This document shows positions 1 through 6,339 of a stretch of 8,343 nt of DNA, one piece after another. The first letter of the stretch is position 1; every line of letters begins with the position of its first letter. The translations under genes were made by a program, and so were the position numbers. Source of the stretch: Pelotomaculum sp. UBA4789 (GTDB lineage Bacteria; Bacillota; Desulfotomaculia; Desulfotomaculales; Pelotomaculaceae); NCBI GenBank assembly GCA_002402945.1, contig DHGV01000071.1, positions 1 through 8,343 of the forward strand, given 5' to 3'. Below the pieces are notes generated by a model, which saw only the letters and a program-made list of their open reading frames with translations, made no database searches and was not told the origin of the DNA.

Positions 1-965
1 CGTTGTGTTTGTATGGCGTTCTGCGTCCGGGAGACGAGTTGCTGTCCATTCAGGGAGAACCTTACGACACATTGGGTGAAATGATCGGTATCAGGGGTGA
101 ATCACCTGGCTCCTTAAAGGATCTTGGTGTTACTTACAAACAAGTCAATTTGACTGGTGCGGGAGACCTGGATTACGCCGGTATAGAACAGTCATTGAAC
201 CCTAGAACCAGGATGGTCATGCTGCAGAGATCGGCCGGATACCGCTGGGGGTCAGCGCTGGGGATAAGTAAAATGAGGGAAACAATTGACTTTATAAAAA
301 AAAAGAAACCAGATGCTGTTATATTTGTTGACAACTGTTACGGGGAATTTGTGGAGTCGGAGGAACCGGTTGAGGCCGGCGCCGACCTGGTAGCCGGATC
401 ACTGATCAAAAACCCGGGAGGTGGATTGGCGCCCACCGGAGCTTATGTGGCAGGCAAAGAAAGATATGTGGAAATGGCTGCTAATCGATGGAGCGCTCCG
501 GGTATAGGCGCAGAGGTCGGACCAACCTGTGATTTCCAGAGGCTATTGTATCAGGGTTTATTCCTGGCGCCCCATGTTGTATCAGAAGCGCTCAAGGGTG
601 CAGTATTTGCTTCTAAATTTTTTGAGTACCTGGGCTTTAAGGTTTTGCCCGTTTATGATCAGCCCCGGAGTGATATCGTCCAGGCTATTATGCTCGGCAC
701 ACCCGCAAGGCTCCTTGCTTTCTGCCGCGGTCTGCAGATGTGGTCCCCGGTTGATTCGCATGTACTGCCTGAGGCAAACGCCATGCCTGGCTACGGCGAT
801 CCGGTGGTTATGGCAGCGGGAACATTCATTCAGGGCGCCTCATTGGAATTAAGCGCCGATGGCCCCATGCGTCCGCCCTACGCAGTTTACTTGCAGGGGG
901 GTCTATCGAAGGAATATGTCAAGCTGGCCTTGCTCTCAGCAGCCCGGGAAGTGTTATGCTGTTAA
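1..965 (+). CDS. Methionine gamma-lyase / aluminium-resistance family PLP enzyme, 3' part
   Basis: C-terminal 320 residues of a fold-type I PLP enzyme of the family annotated as methionine gamma-lyase or aluminium resistance protein (B. subtilis YnbB-like). The reading frame is open to the left edge, so the true start lies outside; from memory the family is a little over 400 residues, so roughly a quarter is missing. Counting from the TTG at base 3, the PLP-binding core is visible: FVDNCYGEF around residues 108-116, whose Asp110 would contact the pyridine nitrogen, and GSLIKNPGGG around 132-141, whose Lys136 is the expected Schiff-base lysine. Family members are thought to act on sulfur amino acids by C-S beta/gamma elimination, but the substrate of this branch is poorly established and the name should not be taken literally. 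In related Firmicutes it often follows hflX and sits near glnR or lexA, which fits lexA nearby. It is cytosolic. The stop is followed by an 87-base gap to the LysR gene without an evident terminator. Confidence 0.9.
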   Translation, partial: LCLYGVLRPGDELLSIQGEPYDTLGEMIGIRGESPGSLKDLGVTYKQVNLTGAGDLDYAGIEQSLNPRTRMVMLQRSAGYRWGSALGISKMRETIDFIKKKKPDAVIFVDNCYGEFVESEEPVEAGADLVAGSLIKNPGGGLAPTGAYVAGKERYVEMAANRWSAPGIGAEVGPTCDFQRLLYQGLFLAPHVVSEALKGAVFASKFFEYLGFKVLPVYDQPRSDIVQAIMLGTPARLLAFCRGLQMWSPVDSHVLPEANAMPGYGDPVVMAAGTFIQGASLELSADGPMRPPYAVYLQGGLSKEYVKLALLSAAREVLCC

Positions 966-1052
966 ATTGTTAGAAAAATTAAATATATAAGAGGTATTAA
1001 GATATACATGGCGAAAGTTTTTTTAAAATAGCCTTAAGGTGGTGTTAATCCA

Positions 1053-1964
1053 ATGAATTTCAAACAGCTGGAGGCATTTATCTGGGTGGCTGAATTACAA
1101 AGTTTCACAAAAGCATCCCGACAGCTATTCATGAGCCAGCCGGCTGTGAGCTTTCAAATTAAAGCCTTGGAGGAAGATCTGCAGGTTTCTTTATTCCAAC
1201 GCGGTGACAAAAAAGTGATGCTCACGGAGGCAGGCAGGTTACTTTATCCTGAGGCCAAGCAGATGATCAGGCATTATAACAGAATCAAGGCAGGTCTGGA
1301 TGACCTCAAGGGTCTGAAAACCGGCCATTTGGTTATCGGAGCCAGCACCATCCCGGGCGAATATATCCTGCCCATCTTGATCGGTGGTTTTAAGGAAAAA
1401 TACCAGGGTATTATCATAACTCTCAAGGTTGCAGGAAGCGGCCAAGTCGGGCGTTGGGTGCGTGAAAGGGAAATAGATTTCGGTATTACCGGAGCGCCTA
1501 TTGATTGGGAAGGCACCGAGTGTGTATCATGGCTTAAAGACCAGCTTGTTTTGATTGTGCCGCCTGCTCACCCTTGGGCGGAGTTGGATGAGGTTAGCTT
1601 GGACAATCTGAAAAATGAAACAATGATATTAAGGGAAAGAGGTTCCGGAACCCGTCGGACATTGGAACAAAAACTGGCAGAACATAATATTTCACTGGAA
1701 AAGCTTCCGCACAGCATGGAACTGGGCAGTACCAGGGCAGTAATAACAGCTGTTGAAGCTAATCTGGGAGCCAGCATAGTATCAAAATATGCGGTATCAG
1801 AAGCTATCAGCCTGGGAAAAGTAAAGGAAGTAAAGTTAATTGGCATTGATTTAAGCCGTTACCTATACCAGATCAGGCACAGCCAGGGCATGGGCGGATT
1901 CGCTTTAGAGGCGTTTATATCTTATATCAACGATGAAGAAAACCAACAGGGAATTTTGTTATAA
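1053..1964 (+). CDS. LysR-type transcriptional regulator (CysL-like)
   Basis: Complete 303-residue LysR-family regulator of normal family length. The N-terminal winged helix-turn-helix spans about residues 1-60, with FTKASRQLFMSQPAVSFQIK (18-37) as the recognition part. A linker helix follows (about 60-88), then the periplasmic-binding-protein-like effector domain from about 90 to 295. Typical effector-domain signatures are GASTIPGEYILP near 96-107 and ERGSGTRR near 195-202. The ATG at 1053 is supported by a Shine-Dalgarno AAGGTGGTG at 1036-1044, eight bases upstream. The closest families I recognise are CysL-like regulators and the group annotated as selenium-metabolism-associated LysR; the effector is unknown. 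The gene lies 87 bases after the PLP enzyme on the same strand, so the two may be co-transcribed, but I see no convincing promoter or LysR operator in the gap. It converges with lexA and ends before the shared hairpin terminator at 2013-2039. Confidence 0.92.
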   Translation: MNFKQLEAFIWVAELQSFTKASRQLFMSQPAVSFQIKALEEDLQVSLFQRGDKKVMLTEAGRLLYPEAKQMIRHYNRIKAGLDDLKGLKTGHLVIGASTIPGEYILPILIGGFKEKYQGIIITLKVAGSGQVGRWVREREIDFGITGAPIDWEGTECVSWLKDQLVLIVPPAHPWAELDEVSLDNLKNETMILRERGSGTRRTLEQKLAEHNISLEKLPHSMELGSTRAVITAVEANLGASIVSKYAVSEAISLGKVKEVKLIGIDLSRYLYQIRHSQGMGGFALEAFISYINDEENQQGILL

Positions 1965-2012
1965 GCAGCAGGATTAAGATTCCGGTTGTGAATGAGAGCA
2001 AACATATTTAAA

Positions 2013-2039
2013 AAAACCGCTGACATATGCAGCGGTTTT
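2013..2039. terminator. Bidirectional rho-independent terminator between LysR gene and lexA
   Basis: A perfect 10-bp stem (2013-2022 with 2030-2039, arm AAAACCGCTG) encloses a 7-base loop. The plus strand continues with a T tract (TTTTAATAT). The minus strand reads through seven T residues at 2016-2010, making it an even better terminator for lexA. It lies between two converging genes, 48 bases after the LysR stop and 29 bases after the lexA stop, as expected for a shared terminator. Confidence 0.88.
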
Positions 2040-2068
2040 AATATATCCGGCTTTTTAAAGGCATAAGA

Positions 2069-2680
2069 TTAGTGAATTTTGCGTACAAGACCGATTACTT
2101 TGCCGATAATCTGAAGATCAGTAGCGTATATCGGATCCATTGAGCGGTTTTCCGGCTGGAGCCTGACTCTGCCATCTTCCCTGAAAAATCTTTTTACAGT
2201 AGCTTCCTCATCAAGGAGGGCGACCACTACATCACCATTATTAACATCATGCTGGCTCCTGACAACAACCATATCGTCATTCAGTATGCCCGCCTCAATC
2301 ATACTGTCACCACGCACAGTGAGCATAAAAAATTCACCGCTGCCTGTAAAGTGAGTGGGGAGAGGGAAAAGTTCTTCCCTGTTTTCTACTGCCAGTATAG
2401 GCATACCAGCTGCGACCCGGCCCAGGAGAGGCACATTGACAAATTCCACCTTGTCACCTTCCAGGTCATCCAGGACTTCCATTGCCCTGGGTTTTGCAGC
2501 GTCGCGCCTTAAGTATCCTTTGCTTTCTAGTTTTTTAAGATATCCATGAACTGTAGAACTTGAACTTAATCCAACAGCCTGGCCTATTTCCCTGACTGAG
2601 GGCGGATATCCTTTCTGCCTGATATTCTTTTTTATTACTGCCAGTATAGCCGCTTGCTTAGGGGTGAGATCGGAGTCCAT
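2069..2680 (-). CDS. lexA: LexA SOS repressor / self-cleaving protease
   Basis: Complete 203-residue LexA, the usual length. The protein represses DNA-damage (SOS) genes as a dimer and is inactivated by RecA-stimulated autocleavage. The N-terminal winged helix-turn-helix (about 1-68) has the family pattern LTPKQAAIL...GYPPSVREIG...GLSSSSTVHGYLKKLE. The C-terminal S24 peptidase domain carries every catalytic feature: the Ala91-Gly92 cleavage site in RVAAGMP, Ser126 in RGDSM and Lys163 in ATVKRF. The start is the ATG whose complement is at 2678-2680, preceded by a moderate ribosome binding site (AAAGGCTGGTG). The gene diverges from mmcA and has its own promoter with an overlapping LexA box, so autoregulation is expected. 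Nothing appears broken; I see no sign of horizontal transfer. Confidence 0.97.
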   Translation of the reverse strand: MDSDLTPKQAAILAVIKKNIRQKGYPPSVREIGQAVGLSSSSTVHGYLKKLESKGYLRRDAAKPRAMEVLDDLEGDKVEFVNVPLLGRVAAGMPILAVENREELFPLPTHFTGSGEFFMLTVRGDSMIEAGILNDDMVVVRSQHDVNNGDVVVALLDEEATVKRFFREDGRVRLQPENRSMDPIYATDLQIIGKVIGLVRKIH

Positions 2681-2716
2681 TTTACACCAGCCTTTACAAG
2701 TAAAATTATATAAATA

Positions 2717-2745
2717 ATTATAACACGCCAGGAGCGAAATAAAAA
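2717..2745 (-). promoter_or_regulatory. lexA promoter (extended -10, sigma-A type)
   Basis: Read on the minus strand, a perfect TATAAT (complement of 2717-2722) is preceded by TGT, giving an extended -10 motif (TGnTATAAT). A weak -35 (TTTTTA, complement of 2740-2745) lies 17 bases further upstream and overlaps the LexA box. Transcription would begin near 2710, about 30 bases before the lexA start codon. A second TATAAT at 2710-2705 is too close to the ribosome binding site to be the main -10. Confidence 0.65.
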
Positions 2746-2755
2746 CACTTGTTCG
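2742..2755 (-). promoter_or_regulatory. LexA (SOS/DinR-type) operator
   Basis: On the minus strand the sequence reads CGAACAAGTGTTTT. I compared it with the Bacillus-type SOS box as I recall it, CGAACRNRYGTTYC. Every position matches except the last (T instead of C), so the left half-site is perfect and the right one slightly weakened. It overlaps the proposed lexA -35 region, the expected place for autorepression. It also lies in the divergent region about 100 bases upstream of the mmcA start. Confidence 0.75.
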
Positions 2756-2857
2756 TAATATTTTTCATTTTTAATAATCTTAAATTTTAGAAGGATGCTG
2801 GTTTGGCATTGTCGAAATGAAATTTAACAAGTTTAATTGCATGAGGTAGGGAACCGG

Positions 2858-4567
2858 ATGAAAATAGTTCGAGTCGCGATTGCCGGCGCTGGTGAAGAAG
2901 GCTTTGCAGCTTACAAGATGTTAAAGGAAATGAAAGAGGTGGCCATTGCCGGTATTGCCGATATCGATCCCATGGCGCCTGGCATAACGGCTGCACGGCA
3001 GGAAGGCATATTTGTTACAGATAATATTATAAACCTTTTGATGCTGCCGCACCTTGATGTGATCATTGATGCTGTTGGATCAGCAAATGTACATAATATA
3101 ATCCAGCGCAATAAAAATGCTATAACTGCGGTCATGGAGGCCAGAGCGGCAGATTTAATTATCTCAATTTTGTTGAAGAAGAAGGAAGAGCTGCTTGAAA
3201 TCAAGAGTGTGAAGAGCCAGCTTTCCGCCATTCTTGATTCGGTTCAAGAGGCGATTGAAGTTGCTGATATAAATGGAAACATAAAGTTTGTAAACCCCGC
3301 CTTCTCCAGGATAACAGGAATAGCCGAGGAGGAAAGGATCAATCAAAATATATTTGAAGCGTCACCAGACGGAGCCCTGGCGACCGTTTTAAAAACCGGG
3401 AAATTGGTCTTCGGACACAGGACCAAGGTGGGCGGAAGCAATGCTGAGGTTGTATCCAACGCCGCACCGATCATTGTCGATGGGGTAATGGATGGCGGAG
3501 TAGTGGTATTTCAGCATTTTACTGATGTTATGAATTTGATGGATGAGCTGCAAAAAAGCACGAGCATTATTGAAAACCTGACTGATAAACTGGGACAGGT
3601 AACTACGAGTAAATATACTTTTGATAATATTTTAGGCAGCAGTATGGAGTTGAAAAGCTGTGTTGATCTGGCGGAAAGATCCGCCCGCAGCAACTCAACT
3701 GTCCTGCTGCTGGGTGAAAGCGGTACGGGGAAGGAATTATTTGCGCATGCCATTCACTCATCGTCTATGAGGCGGGAGTATCCATTTATAAAAGTTAACT
3801 GCGCTGCCATACCGGAGACGCTGCTGGAAAGCGAATTTTTCGGTTATGAAAAGGGCGCCTTTACCGGTGCGGTTAAATCAAAAATAGGCAAATTTGAACT
3901 TGCCCACGGCGGGACAATATTTCTAGATGAAATAGGTGATATGAACCTTATACTGCAGGGTAAAGTACTGCGGGTATTACAGGAGATGGAATTTGAACGA
4001 GTTGGCGGCACGCAGACAACAAAAGTAGATGTCCGGGTAATTGCCGCCACCAACCGTAATTTGCGGGAGTTAATCCGCCTGGGCAAGTTCAGGGAAGACC
4101 TTTTTTACCGTTTGAATGTCGTTGAAATTACTGTACCGCCGCTCAGGATTCGCAAGGAAGATCTGCCTGTTCTGCTGGACAACCTGATTGTGAAACTAAA
4201 CAGGAAGCTTGGTAAAAAGGTTAAATGGGTGGATCGGGAGGCCCAGGAAGTACTGTCCGGTTATGACTGGCCGGGAAACATCCGCGAGCTTGAGAATATT
4301 ATTGAAAGAGTAATGGTAACCATGGATGAGGAAGTAATTACCAAGAAGAACCTGGGTATGCATACCAACCAGTTCAAAATAACACATGAACGGGATGTCG
4401 ACCTGGTTCCCATAGATCAAATGGAAGAAATAATGATCAAAAAAGCAGTAGCGAAATATGGCAGCACGGTGGAAGGGAAAAGACACGCCTCACAGGTATT
4501 GAATATATCTCTGGCCACGCTTTACAACAAGCTGAAAAGATACACACCAGAAAATACTAATAATTAG
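2858..4567 (+). CDS. mmcA: Sigma-54-dependent activator with Rossmann-like and PAS domains (MmcA)
   Basis: A 569-residue bacterial enhancer-binding protein, most likely the regulator of the fumarase/methylmalonyl-CoA genes that follow. Domains in order: a Rossmann-like segment (about 1-105) with the dinucleotide loop GAGEEG at 10-15 and acidic residues after the second strand (ADID, 34-37); a helical linker (about 105-123); a PAS domain (about 120-228); a linker; the sigma-54 AAA+ domain (about 258-480); and a Fis-type helix-turn-helix (about 539-561). The AAA+ domain is intact: Walker A GESGTGKE 286-293, sigma-54 contact loop GAFTGA 333-338, Walker B IFLDEIGD 354-361, arginines in FREDLFYRL. 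I chose ATG 2858, which has GAGGTAGGG at 2843-2851 upstream; an in-frame TTG at 2837 would place that site inside the gene. No phosphoacceptor receiver domain is present, so the signal is probably a small molecule or redox state. A clear sigma-54 promoter lies downstream, before mmcB. The mmcA name rests on synteny with Pelotomaculum thermopropionicum, recalled from memory. Confidence 0.93.
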   Translation: MKIVRVAIAGAGEEGFAAYKMLKEMKEVAIAGIADIDPMAPGITAARQEGIFVTDNIINLLMLPHLDVIIDAVGSANVHNIIQRNKNAITAVMEARAADLIISILLKKKEELLEIKSVKSQLSAILDSVQEAIEVADINGNIKFVNPAFSRITGIAEEERINQNIFEASPDGALATVLKTGKLVFGHRTKVGGSNAEVVSNAAPIIVDGVMDGGVVVFQHFTDVMNLMDELQKSTSIIENLTDKLGQVTTSKYTFDNILGSSMELKSCVDLAERSARSNSTVLLLGESGTGKELFAHAIHSSSMRREYPFIKVNCAAIPETLLESEFFGYEKGAFTGAVKSKIGKFELAHGGTIFLDEIGDMNLILQGKVLRVLQEMEFERVGGTQTTKVDVRVIAATNRNLRELIRLGKFREDLFYRLNVVEITVPPLRIRKEDLPVLLDNLIVKLNRKLGKKVKWVDREAQEVLSGYDWPGNIRELENIIERVMVTMDEEVITKKNLGMHTNQFKITHERDVDLVPIDQMEEIMIKKAVAKYGSTVEGKRHASQVLNISLATLYNKLKRYTPENTNN

Positions 4568-4683
4568 AATTATTATACATATTAGAAATGCCAGTATTGC
4601 CAAGCCTTAAGATAGATCTTATTCCAGCTATTAGAAATATTAACATAAATGGTCTATGTTTAAATAATAACACATATTAATAT
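4558..4683. promoter_or_regulatory. Candidate upstream activator region for MmcA
   Basis: This AT-rich stretch after mmcA is unusually rich in dyads and repeats. TAATAATT-AG-AATTATTA (4558-4575) overlaps the mmcA stop. TAAGAT-AG-ATCTTA occupies 4608-4621. The 10-mer TATTAGAAAT is repeated in direct orientation at 4580-4589 and 4629-4638, 49 bases apart. AACATA-N7-TATGTT spans 4642-4660, and TATGT-N12-ACATA (4655-4676) contains a TGT-N10-ACA core at 4657-4672, the pattern known for NifA-type activators. The region is 100-220 bases upstream of the sigma-54 promoter, the usual range for enhancer sites. AT-rich DNA produces dyads by chance, so which element is bound is inference. Confidence 0.4.
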
Positions 4684-4779
4684 CTAAAAATTGTTTTGAC
4701 TGCTGGATTGCAGATATCGCAGATAATTAAAAATATAAAATAAAATATTTGCTGTTTTTGAGCCTTGGTACTATGCCGA

Positions 4780-4795
4780 TGGTACAGATCTTGCT
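4780..4795 (+). promoter_or_regulatory. Sigma-54 (-24/-12) promoter of mmcBC
   Basis: The sequence TGGTACAGATCTTGCT matches the sigma-54 consensus TGGCAC-N5-TTGCW at every position except C to T in the -24 box, a common variant. The invariant GG and GC are separated by exactly ten bases. Predicted transcription starts near 4806, leaving a leader of about 36 bases that includes the strong ribosome binding site of mmcB. The immediately preceding gene is a sigma-54 activator, which makes the match far more credible than it would be alone. Confidence 0.85.
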
Positions 4796-4825
4796 TGTAT
4801 ATAATAAGTTGGACCAACAATTAGC

Positions 4826-4844
4826 AAAGGGGGGAATAAAAATT
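4826..4844 (+). promoter_or_regulatory. Strong ribosome binding site with ATT start of mmcB
   Basis: AAAGGGGGG at 4826-4834 is followed after seven bases by an in-frame ATT at 4842. No ATG, GTG or TTG lies in frame at a workable distance. TTG 4809 precedes this site with no ribosome binding site of its own. TTG 4749 precedes the promoter. ATG 4887 would remove about 15 residues that resemble conserved family sequence. This site therefore decides the start. Confidence 0.7.
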
Positions 4845-5684
4845 AAAACCATTAAAACGAGTGTCATTACGGAAAACGTAGCAAGGATGGCTCAGGAGGC
4901 CAACTTCTACCTGGGTGCAGACGTGATGGAGGCATTCAAGAAGGCCTACGAAAGCGAAGTCTCCAACACGGGGAAAGAGATTCTTCAGATTCTGATCAAG
5001 AATGCTGAGATTGCTCGTGATGAGCAGGTCCCCATGTGCCAGGACTGCGGCTACGCGGTTATTTTCCTGGAGTTGGGACAAGACGTCCGCATCGAGGGTG
5101 GAGATCTTTACGAGGCGATCACTGAGGGAGTCAGGCAGGGTTATACCAAGGGTTACCTCAGAAAATCCATCGTAAGCCATCCGCTCGATCGCAAAAACAC
5201 CGGGGACAACACTCCTCCGGTAATCCACACCACAATCGTCCCGGGTGAGCACCTCAAAATCACACTGGCTCCTAAAGGCGGCGGCAGTGAAAATATGAGC
5301 GCTATTAAGATGATGAAGCCTGCTGACGGAGTGGAAGGCGTTAAAAACTTTGTTCTTGAAGTGGCTAAAAACGCCGGCCCGAACCCCTGCCCTCCTGTTA
5401 TTTTAGGAGTGGGTATTGGCGGAACGATGGAAAAAGCTGCATTAATCGCTAAGGAAGCACTGCTGCGGGAAATTGGTTCAAAGAATGAAGATCCGGTAAT
5501 GGCAAAACTGGAAGCGGAATTGCTGGAAAAAGTGAACAACCTGGGATTTGGGCCTCAGGGCCTGGGCGGCAGAAACTTTGCCCTGGCTGTACATATTAAA
5601 ACTTACCCTGCTCACATCGCCAGCCTGCCGGTAGCAGTCAATATTAACTGTCACGCGGCCAGGCATAAGGAAGTAACCCTGTAA
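4842..5684 (+). CDS. mmcB: Class I fumarate hydratase, alpha (N-terminal) subunit (MmcB)
   Basis: A 280-residue subunit that, with MmcC, forms an oxygen-sensitive [4Fe-4S] fumarase converting fumarate to malate. In propionate oxidation it acts after succinate oxidation. The three cluster cysteines expected for class I fumarases can be placed: Cys66 in MCQDCG, Cys183 in NPCPP and Cys270 in NINCHAARH close to the C-terminus. GGGSENMSAIKMM (about 146-158) is another family signature. The length equals that of stand-alone fumarate/tartrate dehydratase alpha subunits, which supports a start at ATT 4842 (MKTIKTSVITENV...). The gene is led by a sigma-54 promoter at 4780-4795 and followed 55 bases later by mmcC, with no terminator between. 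L(+)-tartrate dehydratase is a related alternative, but the succinyl-CoA synthetase and MmcA neighbours favour fumarase. The symbol follows the Pelotomaculum mmc cluster; a generic name would be fumA alpha. Confidence 0.92.
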   Translation: MKTIKTSVITENVARMAQEANFYLGADVMEAFKKAYESEVSNTGKEILQILIKNAEIARDEQVPMCQDCGYAVIFLELGQDVRIEGGDLYEAITEGVRQGYTKGYLRKSIVSHPLDRKNTGDNTPPVIHTTIVPGEHLKITLAPKGGGSENMSAIKMMKPADGVEGVKNFVLEVAKNAGPNPCPPVILGVGIGGTMEKAALIAKEALLREIGSKNEDPVMAKLEAELLEKVNNLGFGPQGLGGRNFALAVHIKTYPAHIASLPVAVNINCHAARHKEVTL

Positions 5685-5739
5685 AAAATAGCATTAAATA
5701 ATTTTTGATATGGTTAAATTAATAGGGGAGGTGAAAATA

Positions 5740-6300
5740 TTGACCCAGATCAGGCTTACTACACCATTATCTGATGAAGATGTATCAAAGCTTAGAATTG
5801 GACAGCAGGTTTTAATTAACGGCCTAATTTACACCGGCCGGGACGCCGCTCACAAGAGAATGGTGGATCTGATCCAAGCAGGTAAAATCAATGAACTGCC
5901 CTTTGATCCCAAAGGTCAGATTATTTATTATGTTGGGCCAAGCCCGACAAAGCCCGGTAAAGTTGTAGGTTCCTGTGGTCCCACAACCAGTTACCGGATG
6001 GATCCATATGCACCCGAACTTTACAAACTGGGACTGAAAGCTTCTATCGGCAAGGGGAAACGGTCCCCGGAAGTGATTGAAGCGATGAAAAAGTACAAGG
6101 GCGTATACTTTGCTGCAATTGGCGGAGCAGCAGCTTTGATTGCCAAGAGCATCAAAAGCGCCAAGGTTATCGCCTACCCGGATCTCGGGGCTGAAGCGGT
6201 GCATGAATTTGTGGTTGAAGATTTTCCCGTGGTAGTTGTTAATGACACCCTGGGCGGGGATCTTTACCAGGAAGGCATTAAGATTTACGCCGTTAAATAG
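5740..6300 (+). CDS. mmcC: Class I fumarate hydratase, beta (C-terminal) subunit (MmcC)
   Basis: A 186-residue partner of MmcB, homologous to the C-terminal domain of one-piece class I fumarases. The substrate-binding signatures are present: YTGRDAAHKRM at about 31-41 and GSCGPTTSYRMD at about 77-88, where many relatives have a small residue in place of the Tyr. GGAAALIAKSIKSAKVIAYPDLGAEA (about 128-153) is also typical. I placed the start at TTG 5740 because AGGGGAGGTG lies six bases upstream at 5724-5733 and the product then begins MTQIRLTTPL, like relatives. The upstream ATG at 5710 would put that site inside the gene and add ten untypical residues. It is the second cistron after mmcB. A 42-codon ORF begins 39 bases after its stop, with no terminator between, and may belong to the same transcript. 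Confidence 0.93.
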   Translation: MTQIRLTTPLSDEDVSKLRIGQQVLINGLIYTGRDAAHKRMVDLIQAGKINELPFDPKGQIIYYVGPSPTKPGKVVGSCGPTTSYRMDPYAPELYKLGLKASIGKGKRSPEVIEAMKKYKGVYFAAIGGAAALIAKSIKSAKVIAYPDLGAEAVHEFVVEDFPVVVVNDTLGGDLYQEGIKIYAVK

Positions 6301-6339
6301 CACGAGGTTTTTTTGGACGAGAATTAGCCAGGAGGAATT

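Noticed and set aside
2804..2820. Sigma-54 promoter before mmcA (TGGCATTGTCGAAATG)
   Set aside because: The -24 half is good but there is no GC at the -12 position.
2809..2837. mmcA promoter TTGTCG-N17-TTTAAT
   Set aside because: It would start transcription at or inside the ribosome binding site of mmcA; no better promoter was found, so none is annotated.
4696..4727. Sigma-A promoter TTGACT ... GATAAT upstream of mmcB
   Set aside because: The spacer is 20 bases, too long for a typical sigma-A promoter, and the sigma-54 site nearby is much stronger.
4749..4841. N-terminal extension of MmcB from TTG 4749 or TTG 4809
   Set aside because: TTG 4749 is upstream of the sigma-54 promoter, TTG 4809 has no ribosome binding site, and the extra residues do not resemble fumarase sequence.
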